Counted from the stretch's first letter, positions 27,266 through 36,655 are shown. The stretch is 64,000 bases of DNA from an uncultured Clostridia bacterium (GCA_948678575.1 CAPPGO010000005.1:1-64000), one strand, 5' to 3'. Translations and numbers: made by a program. Notes: generated by a model from the sequence alone, not told the origin.

Positions 27266-27454
27266 ATGCTAGAAAATTTGATATATTATGTGATTTTAAT
27301 TGTAGTAACTTTCTTTTTTATGCAAATATTAACTAATGAAAAGAAAAAATTATCAATAGTTCGGTACAATTTTAGTGTGTTGTTCGGCTTTTACAATTTT
27401 AAGAAATGTAAAGGTAACCATTTTATGTGGAGAAGCTATGATAATATTGTTTGA
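27266..27454 (+). CDS. Short membrane protein, possibly the 5' part of a broken gene
   Basis: A 62-residue frame with GGAG before ATG. Residues 1-30 are a clean membrane helix with a charged end (NEKKKL). After residue ~40 the composition becomes odd, while the +1 frame over the same DNA reads hydrophobic and sensible (TILVCCSAFTILRNVKV) and continues into the next gene. Either this is an independent small protein overlapping the next gene by 17 bases, or a frameshift near 27360 has split one larger membrane protein. Confidence 0.5.
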   Translation: MLENLIYYVILIVVTFFFMQILTNEKKKLSIVRYNFSVLFGFYNFKKCKGNHFMWRSYDNIV

Positions 27455-28307
27455 TAATATTATTAAAAACAAAAAGGTTTTAATAAAAGTAATTTTATCA
27501 ATGCTTTTGGGATTTGCACTTGGACATTATAGTAAAACTTATTATCATACTCATGAAGTAAATTCATTTTCTACTGTATTAGCATTTACTTATATTGCAC
27601 TTGTAATTTGGAGAATATTGCAGTATAGAAAAGATTTTAAATTGACTAAAAAGACTGTTATAACAATGTTAGTATGTATATTAGTAGTATTACCTTTTGC
27701 AGGGAAAGTATTATATGATAATTGTCGTAATACAATACCTTCAACCTTAATTGAACGAGAAACTAATGGAATGATTCATTTATTTAGTTATGGTTATAGT
27801 GTATTTTTACCTTTTGTAGATACAGGGAAAAACATAGTATATTCTAGCTTTTTATCTATATTTCCACTATCCTTAATTATGGCAATGGTATATGTATATA
27901 AAAAAGAAGAACATTTAGATTTTTTTATGCCAATGATAATTGCAATAGTAGGTGAAAGCACATTTTGTATAATAAAAACACCAATATATATGTATTTTGA
28001 TTGTGTAGCAGGAGCTGTGGCTCTTTCTTGTATTTACTTATATATGTATATGATTGCAAATATTGAAGAAAATGTATTTAAGATGAAAGATTCTGCAAAA
28101 ATAGTGCTTGCGTTTTTGGTATTTTATTTTCTAATACCAAGACCAGAAGTATTTATGAGTAAAGTATATATGTATGTTCTTGCAATGCTTGTTACACTTT
28201 TATATTTCTTATTTATAAATTTTGCAGATAAAAGATATCAAAGAGTTTTGCTAGTAGTACTTAGTATTTGGTCAATAGTATCAGTGGTTCCATTGATATT
28301 TATATAA
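27438..28307 (+). CDS. Polytopic membrane protein of unknown function
   Basis: About 289 residues from ATG 27438 (GGAGAAG just upstream), with roughly eight to nine hydrophobic segments spread over the whole length and few motifs. The reading frame is open back to about 27360 without an ATG, so the gene may originally have begun at 27266. It precedes the dTDP-rhamnose operon but is separated from it by a promoter. The topology would suit a polysaccharide or lipid transporter, but there is no diagnostic motif. Confidence 0.6.
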   Translation: MIILFDNIIKNKKVLIKVILSMLLGFALGHYSKTYYHTHEVNSFSTVLAFTYIALVIWRILQYRKDFKLTKKTVITMLVCILVVLPFAGKVLYDNCRNTIPSTLIERETNGMIHLFSYGYSVFLPFVDTGKNIVYSSFLSIFPLSLIMAMVYVYKKEEHLDFFMPMIIAIVGESTFCIIKTPIYMYFDCVAGAVALSCIYLYMYMIANIEENVFKMKDSAKIVLAFLVFYFLIPRPEVFMSKVYMYVLAMLVTLLYFLFINFADKRYQRVLLVVLSIWSIVSVVPLIFI

Positions 28308-28453
28308 TAAATATTTTTAATTATGTAGGAAAATTACGTCATAACTTTTCGAAATAACAAGGTTAAGTTACATATAGCGAAGCGACTTTTCTTATATAAA
28401 TGTGACCTTATTGTGAAAAAATTATTTTTTTTGTGAAATAGATGTGAAAAAAC

Positions 28454-28481
28454 TTGTCAATGAGTTTTCGTGTGATATAAT
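28454..28481 (+). promoter_or_regulatory. Sigma-A promoter of the rml operon
   Basis: TTGTCA (28454-28459), 16-base spacer, TATAAT (28476-28481), 45 bases before rmlD. Confidence 0.75.
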
Positions 28482-28526
28482 TACAATGATTTGAAAAGAG
28501 ATAGTATTTTAGGAGGATAATAATAA

Positions 28527-29387
28527 ATGAAAAAAGTTTTATTAATTGGTGCAGATGGAATGCTAGGAGGAGAGCTTAGAGAGAGATTAGAAAAAATTTA
28601 TGATGTTACAGGAACAACACTTCAAACATTAGATATTTGTGATAGAGAAGCAGTACTTGCAAAAGCAAAAGAAGTTAATCCTGATTTTATAATCAACTGT
28701 GCAGCATATACTAATGTTGATGGATGCGAAACAAATTATGATTTAGCTAACAGAGTAAATGGTTTAGCACTTGAAAATATTGCAGATGCAACAAAAGCTA
28801 CAAATAGTACACTTATACATATTAGTACAGATTATGTATTTGATGGAAAGATGGATGTAGAAAAAGCTTATACAGAAGACATGGAGCCAGCACCAGTAAC
28901 AGCTTATGGCAAAACAAAATTGCTTGGAGAAGAAAATGCTAGAAAAGCTGAAAAATATTATATATTAAGAACAGCTTGGCTTTATGGTTTAGGTGGAAAG
29001 AATTTTGTTAAAACAATGCTTAAATTATCTGAGACACATGATACATTAAGTGTAGTTTGTGATCAACATGGAAGCCCAACTTGTACAACAACACTTTGTG
29101 AAATTATAGAAGCAATTATGGAAAAAGAACCAGAATATGGTGTATATCATTCAACAAATGAAGGATTTACAACTTGGTATGATTTTACAAGAAAAATATT
29201 TGAATTAGCAGGAAAATCAACAAAAGTTAATCCAGTAACTTCTGCTGAATATAAAGAGATGAATCCTGCTTCATCAGATAGACCAAAAAATAGTCAATTA
29301 TCAAAAGAAAAATTACATAAAATAGATGTATATCCAAAAGCTTGGGAGAAAGCATTAGAAGAATATTTGAAGGAGGAATTAAAATAA
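28527..29387 (+). CDS. rfbD: dTDP-4-dehydrorhamnose reductase
   Basis: A 286-residue extended short-chain dehydrogenase making dTDP-L-rhamnose in the last step. The N-terminal NAD(P) loop is LIGADGMLGGEL, THISTDYVFDG-type sequence follows, and the active-site YGKTKLLGE carries the YxxxK pair. It is the first gene of an rmlD-A-C-B cluster and overlaps rmlA by one base. Confidence 0.95.
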   Translation: MKKVLLIGADGMLGGELRERLEKIYDVTGTTLQTLDICDREAVLAKAKEVNPDFIINCAAYTNVDGCETNYDLANRVNGLALENIADATKATNSTLIHISTDYVFDGKMDVEKAYTEDMEPAPVTAYGKTKLLGEENARKAEKYYILRTAWLYGLGGKNFVKTMLKLSETHDTLSVVCDQHGSPTCTTTLCEIIEAIMEKEPEYGVYHSTNEGFTTWYDFTRKIFELAGKSTKVNPVTSAEYKEMNPASSDRPKNSQLSKEKLHKIDVYPKAWEKALEEYLKEELK

Positions 29388-30298
29388 TGAAAGGTATTAT
29401 TTTAGCAGGTGGAAGTGCCACCAGATTATATCCAGTAACATTAGCTGTTTCAAAACAAATGTTACCAGTATATGATAAACCAATGATTTATTATCCACTA
29501 TCAACATTAATGATGGCTGGAATTAGAGAGGTATTAATTATATCTACACCAGTTCACTTACCAGCATTTGAAAGTCTTTTAGGAGATGGTTCAAAATTTG
29601 GTATGAAATTTGAGTATAAAGTTCAAGAAAAACCAGTTGGACTAGCTGATGCTTTCATATTAGGTGAAGACTTTATTGGAGATGATGATGTTGCATTAAT
29701 TCTTGGAGATAATATGATATATGGTTCAAGAATTGAAAGAGTTTTAAAAGCAGCTAGTCATTTAAAAGAAGGTGGAATAATTTTTGGATATCAAGTAGCA
29801 GATCCAACTTCTTATGGGGTTGTTGAAATAGATAAAGCTGGAAAAGCAATTTCTATTGAAGAAAAACCTGCTGTACCAAAATCAAATTTAGCTGTACCTG
29901 GAATTTATTTTTATGATAATGAAGTAGTAAAAATTGCAAAAGAAATAAAACCTTCTGAAAGAGGAGAATTAGAAATTACTGATGTTAATAGAGTTTACAT
30001 GGAAAAAGGAAAATTACAAGTTATTCCATTAGGAAATGGTTATGCATGGTTTGATACAGGTTCTCCTGATAGATTATCTGATGCATCAGATTTCGTAAAA
30101 GCTATTGAATTAAGACAAGGTGTTCAAATTGCTTGTTTAGAAGAAATTGCTTATAGAAATGAATGGATTTCAAAAGATACACTTTTAGAGTATGCAAATA
30201 AATATAAGAAAACAGAATATGGAAAATATTTAAAAAGAATTGCAGAACAAGATTGGGATACTTATAAAGAAATATATAATAGTGAATTATTTAAGTAA
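29387..30298 (+). CDS. rfbA: Glucose-1-phosphate thymidylyltransferase
   Basis: A 303-residue nucleotidyltransferase forming dTDP-glucose. The start MKGIILAGGSATRLYPVT matches RmlA exactly; DKPMIYYPLSTLM, LILGDNMIYG and AWFDTGSPDRLSDAS are present. The ATG overlaps the rmlD stop (TAATG) with AAGGAGG upstream; a frame extension to 29342 lies inside rmlD and is not used. Confidence 0.96.
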   Translation: MKGIILAGGSATRLYPVTLAVSKQMLPVYDKPMIYYPLSTLMMAGIREVLIISTPVHLPAFESLLGDGSKFGMKFEYKVQEKPVGLADAFILGEDFIGDDDVALILGDNMIYGSRIERVLKAASHLKEGGIIFGYQVADPTSYGVVEIDKAGKAISIEEKPAVPKSNLAVPGIYFYDNEVVKIAKEIKPSERGELEITDVNRVYMEKGKLQVIPLGNGYAWFDTGSPDRLSDASDFVKAIELRQGVQIACLEEIAYRNEWISKDTLLEYANKYKKTEYGKYLKRIAEQDWDTYKEIYNSELFK

Positions 30299-30312
30299 AG
30301 GAGCAAAAGAAA

Positions 30313-30876
30313 TTGGGAAAATTTAAAAGAATAGATACTGAAATAGAAGGTGTTTGTATAATTGAACCTACTGTCTTTGGAGATAATAGAGGTTATTTTA
30401 TGGAAACATATAGCAAACCAGATTTTGAAGAAATAGGAATAAAAGAAGAGTTTGTTCAAGATAATCAATCAAAATCTAAAAAAGGTGTTTTAAGAGGATT
30501 ACATTTTCAAATTGAAAACACACAAGGAAAACTTGTAAGAGTTATAAAAGGTAGAGTTTTTGATGTTGCTGTCGATTTAAGAAGAGATAGCTCAACTTAT
30601 GGAAAATGGGTTGGTGTTGAACTTTCTGATGAAAATAAAAAAATGTTCTACATTCCACCATATTTTGCACATGGATTTTTAGTATTATCTGATGAAGCAG
30701 AATTTACTTATAAATGTACAGATATATATAATCATAGTGCTGAGTCTGGAATTAAGTATGATGACCCAGCTATTGGAATTAAATGGCCAGAGGTTGATGC
30801 AGAAATACTTACTTCTGAAAAAGATGGAAAATGGCAAGATTTAAAAGAATTTACAGATAGCGAAATTTGGAAATAA
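30313..30876 (+). CDS. rfbC: dTDP-4-dehydrorhamnose 3,5-epimerase
   Basis: A 187-residue cupin enzyme. The catalytic His is in GVLRGLHFQ, with VFDVAVDLRRDSSTYGKW and PPYFAHGFLVLSD as further signatures. Translation starts at TTG 30313 with AAGGAG upstream, and the protein begins as expected for RmlC, so the non-ATG start is credible. Confidence 0.94.
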   Translation: MGKFKRIDTEIEGVCIIEPTVFGDNRGYFMETYSKPDFEEIGIKEEFVQDNQSKSKKGVLRGLHFQIENTQGKLVRVIKGRVFDVAVDLRRDSSTYGKWVGVELSDENKKMFYIPPYFAHGFLVLSDEAEFTYKCTDIYNHSAESGIKYDDPAIGIKWPEVDAEILTSEKDGKWQDLKEFTDSEIWK

Positions 30877-30893
30877 TTAGGGGGAAAAGAAAA

Positions 30894-31865
30894 GTGAAAA
30901 ATATATTAGTAACTGGTGCTGCGGGATTTATTGGAGCAAACTTTGCAGAGCTAATGGTAAGAAAATATGAAGGAAAATATAATATTGTAGTTTTTGATAA
31001 ATTAACTTATGCTGGCAATTTACACAATTTAGATTCTATAAAAGATAAAATTACATTTGTTCAAGGAGATATTTGTGATTTTGATTTTGTAATGGAAACT
31101 TACAAAAAATACAATATTGATGCAGTTGTTCATTTTGCAGCAGAATCTCATGTTGATAATAGTATAAAAAATCCATTTGTATTTACACATACAAATGTAA
31201 TTGGAACACATACTTTATTAGAAGCCGCAAAACAGTATTGGGGTGAAGGAAGTGAAAACAGATTTGTTCATGTTTCAACTGATGAAGTATATGGTACTTT
31301 GGGAGAAGAAGGATATTTTACAGAAAAATCTCCAATTCAACCTAACAGCCCATATTCAGCTTCTAAGGCTGGTTCAGATTTAGTTGCATTAGCATATGCT
31401 GAAACATTTAAAATGAATGTATCTGTAACAAATTGTTCAAACAATTATGGACCATATCAACATCATGAAAAATTAATACCACACATGATATCAGTAGCAT
31501 TAAAAGATGAAAAATTACCAGTATATGGTGAAGGTTTAAATATTAGAGATTGGTTGTTCGTTGAGGACCATTGTGAAGCAATTGATCTTGTTTTACATAA
31601 TGGTAAAAAAGGTGAAAGATATAATATTGGTGGACACAATGAAAAGAGAAATATTGAAATTGTTAAATTAATTTTGAAGAGATTAGATAAACCAGAAAGC
31701 TTAATTTCATTTGTTGAAGATAGAAAAGGTCATGATTACAGATATGCTATCGACCCAACTAAAATTCATAATGAATTAGGATGGCTTCCAAAAACTAAAT
31801 TTGAAGATGGTATTGTAAAAACTATTGATTGGTACTTAGAACATCCAGAATATTTAGATAAATAA
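30894..31865 (+). CDS. rfbB: dTDP-glucose 4,6-dehydratase
   Basis: A 323-residue NAD-dependent dehydratase. The N-terminal VTGAAGFIGANF, HFAAESHVDNSI, STDEVYG and active-site YSASKAGSD are diagnostic. The start is GTG 30894 with AGGGGG upstream; a longer frame starting inside rmlC is rejected. It completes dTDP-L-rhamnose synthesis for surface glycans. Confidence 0.96.
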   Translation: MKNILVTGAAGFIGANFAELMVRKYEGKYNIVVFDKLTYAGNLHNLDSIKDKITFVQGDICDFDFVMETYKKYNIDAVVHFAAESHVDNSIKNPFVFTHTNVIGTHTLLEAAKQYWGEGSENRFVHVSTDEVYGTLGEEGYFTEKSPIQPNSPYSASKAGSDLVALAYAETFKMNVSVTNCSNNYGPYQHHEKLIPHMISVALKDEKLPVYGEGLNIRDWLFVEDHCEAIDLVLHNGKKGERYNIGGHNEKRNIEIVKLILKRLDKPESLISFVEDRKGHDYRYAIDPTKIHNELGWLPKTKFEDGIVKTIDWYLEHPEYLDK

Positions 31866-31872
31866 AATAAAG

Positions 31873-31905
31873 AAAACTTACAGATATAAAACTGTAAGTT
31901 TTTTT
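31873..31905 (+). terminator. Rho-independent terminator of the rml operon
   Basis: AAAACTTACAG and CTGTAAGTTTT arms followed by a T-run; the minus-strand side is also T-rich, so it may stop transcription coming from the switch promoter at 31966-31994. Confidence 0.85.
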
Positions 31906-31924
31906 ATAAAATTAATTTTTCGAT

Positions 31925-31950
31925 TTTTTCGTTAAAATAGTATATTAACG
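31925..31950 (+). repeat. Left inverted repeat of a candidate invertible segment
   Basis: A 26-base sequence (TTTTT then CGTTAA...TTAACG) that is the exact reverse complement of 32098-32123. The inner 21 bases are themselves nearly palindromic (half-sites CGTTAAAATA and TATATTAACG), as expected for a site-specific recombinase core site. Confidence 0.85.
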
Positions 31951-31965
31951 ACCTATTACAAAACT

Positions 31966-31994
31966 ATAATACACATAAATTTCTAAGAAGTCAA
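31966..31994 (-). promoter_or_regulatory. Sigma-A promoter inside the candidate switch (points left)
   Basis: On the minus strand: TTGACT (31994-31989), exactly 17 bases, TATTAT (31971-31966). Transcription would leave through the left inverted repeat toward the end of rmlB. Confidence 0.7.
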
Positions 31995-32014
31995 GCTTTC
32001 CATAATAATTTTTT

Positions 32015-32039
32015 AGAGCAATTCTTTTGCTCTTTTTTT
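32015..32039 (+). terminator. Terminator inside the candidate switch
   Basis: A 7-bp stem AGAGCAA/TTGCTCT with a 5-base loop and six T after it, on the plus strand only. The same AGAGCAA...TTGCTCTTTTTT pattern recurs after the downstream prepilin gene (35447-35487). Confidence 0.65.
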
Positions 32040-32097
32040 ATTGCCAAAAATCGATGAAGTTACTTGTATTACTGAGATATATAGAATTTATATTTTT

Positions 32098-32123
32098 CGT
32101 TAATATACTATTTTAACGAAAAA
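32098..32123 (-). repeat. Right inverted repeat of the candidate invertible segment
   Basis: The exact reverse complement of 31925-31950; see the segment entry. Confidence 0.85.
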
Positions 32124-32133
32124 TATTATGTAA

Positions 32134-32164
32134 ATAATCAGAGGTGGTTTTCCTTCTGATTATA
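32134..32164 (+). other. Leader hairpin upstream of the second prepilin gene
   Basis: ATAATCAGA and TCTGATTAT enclose a GG/CC-closed loop. No T-run follows, so it is more likely a leader structure than a terminator. It would be transcribed from the switch promoter only after inversion. The following ~130 bases to the ribosome site show nothing else. Confidence 0.45.
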
Positions 32165-32273
32165 CCAATAAAAGTGTGTAACACTTTTAAATTTTGTGTA
32201 CAAAAGGTTGGAAAAATAGGTAAGTTTTGAAAATATCTAAAATGTATTTCAGAAATACAAAAAAGTTTAATCA

Positions 32274-32560
32274 AAATTAAAATCATTTTCCAACCCATAT
32301 ATTTAAAGAGAAAGGAAAAAGAAAATGTGTAAACAAAAGAGAAACATAAGGAAAACAAAAAACGAATTTTTTAAACAATCAAAACGGTATAACATTAATA
32401 GCATTGATTATTTCAATAATAGTAATGTTAATCTTAGCAGGTGTTTCAATTAATGCTATGGTAGGTGATGATGGCATAATAAGTAGAACACAATATTCAA
32501 CTTTTCTAAGCGAAATGACAGCCGTAGAAGAAGCAGTACAAATGTGGAAAGCAGGGGAAG
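32274..32560 (+). repeat. Shared 5' module of the two prepilin-RCC1 genes (copy 2)
   Basis: The counterpart of 9-300, with the same ribosome site, the same out-of-frame ATG (32324) and the same A6 tract (32357-32362). The in-frame ATG of copy 1 is ACG here. Confidence 0.75.
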
Positions 32561-35437
32561 TAATAGGGCAAATGGGAGAAGATACAAAAGCAATCCCAGT
32601 AAATGGACTTGTTAAAGTTAATGATTTAACTAATACAGAAAGGTTAGTAGGAGAAGTAGGATATTATAGAATATGGAGTATGACAGAAACAGTACCAACA
32701 ACTAGTATATTTATTGATAGTACAGATTTTAACAATATATTTGAAAGTGAAATGATATTCTTTCCAGCAGGAGTACAAGATTTATATTATATAAATAATG
32801 AAGCAGTGGGAATAGAAAGTGATAAGTCTTATGTAATAGATGCAGCAACAGGAATGATATATTCAATGGCAGGAGTAAAATTAAAAGGAGTGAGTTGTTA
32901 TAGTTCAAATATGGCAACAGCAGTAATGAGTGGAAACTTAAAAGCACCAGTATTTGCAGAATCAGAAGTAAGTGGAACAGGAACAAATGATAAATTAGCA
33001 GGAAATGTGCAAGATGAATATTTAGAAGATGGAACAAAAAATCCAGATTATAATCCTTATGGATTTCAAATAATTGCAGATGCAAGTAATGATAATGTAT
33101 ATAAGTTGTATAATAATGGAGATTTATATGGTAAAGGAATAAAAGGAAAATTATTAAATAATTCACAAGAGGAATTAGAGCAATTATCAACAAGTAAATG
33201 GAGCAAGTTTTCAATTCCTAATGAAATACCAGGTAATGATATGAATAGAATTGTTAGTCCTGGATTTAATAATATGTTTGTTATTGATGAAAATAAAGAA
33301 TTATGGGCATGGGGAAATAATTCATATAATAAATTAGGATTAAGTAAGCAAGAACAACAAGAATATACTACTGTTCAAGCAATAAAATTAAATGTAAATG
33401 GAAATAAGGTAAAAAAAGTATTTTCGTTAATAAATAATACATTTGTATTAACAGAAAATAATGAATTATATGCAGCTGGAAATAATATTAATGGGCAATT
33501 AGGAATTGGGTACATATCAAGTAATGAGGATAAATTTGTAAAAGTAAATTTTGAAAATCCTAACACAATTTTAACTATTTCTAATAACTCTAGTTACCAG
33601 AAAGGTATTTGCATATTAACCAAAAATGAAAATCATACTTCTATATATTATGCTGGATTAACAGATAATAGTAAATATACTAATAAAATTGAAAATAATG
33701 TTTGTACATTCAACAAAATATATGATGGAAATAAGGGAGAATTAATTGCAAACGAAATAGTGAGTTTAGTGTCTGTGGAAGATAGAAATGTTTTTGTTTT
33801 AGATAATAAAGGGTTATTATACCAAATAAATCCTGCTACATTATCACTTTCGAATATAGTGGTCGGCAACACAACAGGAGACATAGAAATGATTAGAAGT
33901 TTAGGTAGAGGGGCTATTGTAAGTAAAATAGTAGATGAGAAAAGACATTTATATTTTTATGATTATGATTTAACTTGGGGAGCACATCATTTATTAGATT
34001 CAGATATCGAATCAACAATAAATGGATTTGTTGAATTTAATGAGAATATAACTAAAAATTTAGATTTGAATCAAATTAAAGACATATTTATTTTAGGTGA
34101 TAAAGAAACTTATATATTAATGAATGATGGAAAAATATATGCAAAAGGAACTAATGAGTATTTTGGAGAAGGGGTTGCTGTTGGAAATACAATAAATGAA
34201 TTTAGATGTATTCAAGATTATACAAAAGATTTACCTTTAATTGAATCCTTTTGTGTAGCAAAAGATAATACAGCTTTTTCAGACTTTTCTTATGGTTTAT
34301 TGAAGGATAAAGATAATAATTATTATTCTATTGGGGATCAAGATTTAATATTGAGGGAGAAAAAATTTCAAAAATCTTGGAAACATATTGCAAGTAATGT
34401 AAAAAAATTTAAAGCAACAACAGCTAGGAATTCTTTGGCATATATAGATAATAATAATGATATTTGGGTAATAGGTGATAGTGCATCTATGTTAGGATGT
34501 AATACACAAGGAATTGATTATCAAATTCCTAACTTTGTTAGATTAAAGGATAAATTGGAAGGATTAGAAGTTTATAATAATATTTCAGGAAAAGTGGAAG
34601 ATTATGCAATAGTTGGTAGTGCTCTTTATATTAAAACTAATAGTAATGATAATAATTCTTTATATGTTAGTGGATTTTGTAAAAATCAAATGAGAAAAAC
34701 ATATATTGGTGTTACAAATGATAGTTATATTCCTACAAAAATATTATCTGACATAGAAAATTATTGTATAGATTTTGTCAATCGGACATATTGCAGTAAC
34801 AAAAGAAAATTCAGTAAGAAAGTTGTGGATATGGGGTGACAATAATTGGTCTTGTATAGGCGGAGTTATTAGTGAAATACCAAAAGAAGTGACAATAGAA
34901 GGAATTAATTTAGAAGATTTATATATTTTTATTTCTGGACAAATGAGTATTTTAGCACAAAAAGATAATAATATGTTTTTAACAGGTGCAATTAGTAATT
35001 CTGGAAGCACGATTGTTGTAAATGGTGTAAATAAAACTTTAAGTTCATATACTAAATATTCTATTACAGAATATTTGAATATTAATGAAAATTTGTCATT
35101 TAGAAAAATTGTGAAAAATGGTGTGTTAGGTAATAATTTATATCAAATGAGCGATTATAGTGTTTATGGACTAGGTAATCAATCACTTTTAGGAATGGGA
35201 ACTTCTAGTACAGAATATTTAACTGTTCCTCAAAAAATAAATACACCAGAGCAATTTATAGATGTAGTTGGTGGAAAAAATTTCTATATTGCGATAACAG
35301 CTGATGGAAAGGTATATGGTACTGGAAGTAATACAAATGGAATTTTAGGACGATGGATGGGAATTGATAGAAAACAACCTAATAGTAGATATAAAACAGC
35401 TTTTGAATGGGTAGAGTGCCCAGAATTAGAAATTTAA
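32362..35437 (+). pseudogene. Prepilin-RCC1 paralogue, start codon lost and frameshifted
   Basis: The frame opening at 32362 matches the N-terminus of the first copy (NGITLIAL, GDDGIISRTQYSTFLSEMTAVEEAVQMWKAGE-type block) and runs to a stop at 34839. The protein then continues in the +1 frame from about 34772 to 35437, ending in TAFEWVECPELEI like copy 1. The start equivalent is ACG, and the frame break falls at a T4 run (34773-34776): one fewer T restores a continuous sequence ending in an RCC1 motif. Two lesions argue for a pseudogene; phase variation, a silent cassette or consensus error are alternatives. The intact product would be ~1,020 residues. Confidence 0.75.
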
Positions 35438-35446
35438 TAAAAATTA

Positions 35447-35487
35447 AAAGAGCAATTTTTGAAGTTTACTTCATTTGCTCTTTTTTT
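35447..35487 (+). terminator. Rho-independent terminator after the second prepilin gene
   Basis: AAAAGAGCAA and TTTGCTCTTTT arms with an inner TGAAG/CTTCA stem, followed by a T-run. Confidence 0.8.
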
Positions 35488-35525
35488 ATTATCTAAAAGA
35501 CTACTTAAAAACTGCCTAAAAAAGC

Positions 35526-35554
35526 TTGATATTCTCCTTGTTTTGTAATATAAT
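35526..35554 (+). promoter_or_regulatory. Sigma-A promoter of purM-purL-purB
   Basis: TTGATA (35526-35531), 17-base spacer, TATAAT (35549-35554), 34 bases before the purM start. No purine riboswitch is visible in the very short leader. Confidence 0.75.
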
Positions 35555-35588
35555 AATTGTGTCAAATTTAAAAGGAGAAAAAGTTTAT

Positions 35589-36629
35589 ATGGAAAAAAGT
35601 TTTAGTGAAAGTTATAAGTCAGCAGGAGTTGATGTAACTGCTGGATACAAATCAGTTGAGCTTATAAAAAATGCAGTAAAAAGTACATATATTGAAGGAG
35701 TAGTTTCAGATCTAGGAGGATTTGGAGGGCTTTTTGCACCAAATTTAAAAGATATGAAAGAACCAATTTTAGTTTCTGGTACTGATGGAGTAGGTACAAA
35801 ATTAAAGTTGGCTTTTTTAATGAATAAGCATGATACAATCGGACAAGATTGCGTAGCAATGTGTGTAAATGATGTTGTATGTTGCGGAGCCAAACCATTA
35901 TTTTTCTTAGATTATATGTCACTTTGGAAAAATATACCAGAAATGGTTGCAACTATTGTTGGCGGAGTAGCAGAAGGTTGTAGACAAGCAGGGTGTGCAT
36001 TAGTTGGTGGCGAAACTGCTGAAATGCCAGGATTATATGCTGAAAATGAATATGATTTAGCAGGTTTTTCTGTTGGTATTGTTGATAAAGAAAAAATGAT
36101 AGATAGTAGTAAAATAGAAATTGGAGATAAAGTCATTGGTATAGCTTCATCAGGAGTTCATTCAAATGGTTTTTCACTTGTTAGAAAAGTATTTAATATT
36201 AATGAAGATAATCTTAAAGAATATAAAGAAGAATTAGGAATGACATTGGGAGAAGCTTTAATTACACCAACAAAAATATATGTAAAATCAGCACTTTCAC
36301 TAATTGATAATGTAAATGTAAAGGGAATATCACATATTACAGGTGGAGGTTTTTATGAAAACATGCCAAGAATGTTAAGAGATGGTGTTGCATTAAATAT
36401 TGATGTTAATTCATATCCAAGAAAACCAATTTTTGATTTACTTCAAAAAACAGGAAATATTCCAACAAGAGACATGTTTAATACATTTAATATGGGTATT
36501 GGTATGGCAGTTATTGTTCCTGAAAATGAAGTAGAACAAGCTTTAAAAATCTTGAAAGACCAAGGCGAAGAAGCTTATTTAATTGGTGAAGTAGTAGAAG
36601 GAAATAAAGAAATAAATCTTAATATTTAA
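35589..36629 (+). CDS. purM: Phosphoribosylformylglycinamidine cyclo-ligase (AIR synthetase)
   Basis: A 346-residue ATP enzyme closing the imidazole ring in purine synthesis. VSGTDGVGTKLKLA, DCVAMCVNDVVCCGAKPLFFLDY, VGGETAEMPGLY and GISHITGGGFYENMPRM are PurM hallmarks. The start MEKSFSESY has AAAGGAG upstream; an extended frame to 35526 would include the promoter. Confidence 0.96.
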   Translation: MEKSFSESYKSAGVDVTAGYKSVELIKNAVKSTYIEGVVSDLGGFGGLFAPNLKDMKEPILVSGTDGVGTKLKLAFLMNKHDTIGQDCVAMCVNDVVCCGAKPLFFLDYMSLWKNIPEMVATIVGGVAEGCRQAGCALVGGETAEMPGLYAENEYDLAGFSVGIVDKEKMIDSSKIEIGDKVIGIASSGVHSNGFSLVRKVFNINEDNLKEYKEELGMTLGEALITPTKIYVKSALSLIDNVNVKGISHITGGGFYENMPRMLRDGVALNIDVNSYPRKPIFDLLQKTGNIPTRDMFNTFNMGIGMAVIVPENEVEQALKILKDQGEEAYLIGEVVEGNKEINLNI

Positions 36630-36655
36630 AATTTTTTATTTGAAAGGAAATAATT

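Larger units (their letters stand above)
31925..32123. other. Candidate invertible (phase-variation) promoter segment
   Basis: This 199-bp segment fills most of the gap between rmlB and the second prepilin-RCC1 gene. It has perfect 26-bp inverted repeats at the ends, an internal 147 bp with a consensus minus-strand promoter pointing left, and a plus-strand terminator hairpin. As written, the promoter faces away from the prepilin gene and the terminator shields it. Inversion would place the promoter at about 32054-32082, facing the gene. This is inferred from arrangement; no recombinase gene lies in the window. Confidence 0.65.

Noticed and set aside
28351..28425. Imperfect inverted repeat between the membrane protein and the rml promoter
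   Set aside because: Arms around AAGGT/ACCTT pair only in patches; not convincing as a terminator or regulatory RNA.
31965..31970. Plus-strand TATAAT inside the candidate switch
   Set aside because: The nearest -35-like hexamer (TTAACG) is only 14 bases away; the overlapping minus-strand promoter with a 17-base spacer is far better.
32729..33214. Leu/His-rich minus-strand frame inside the second prepilin gene
   Set aside because: Antisense shadow of coding sequence; the composition reflects reversed AT-rich codons.
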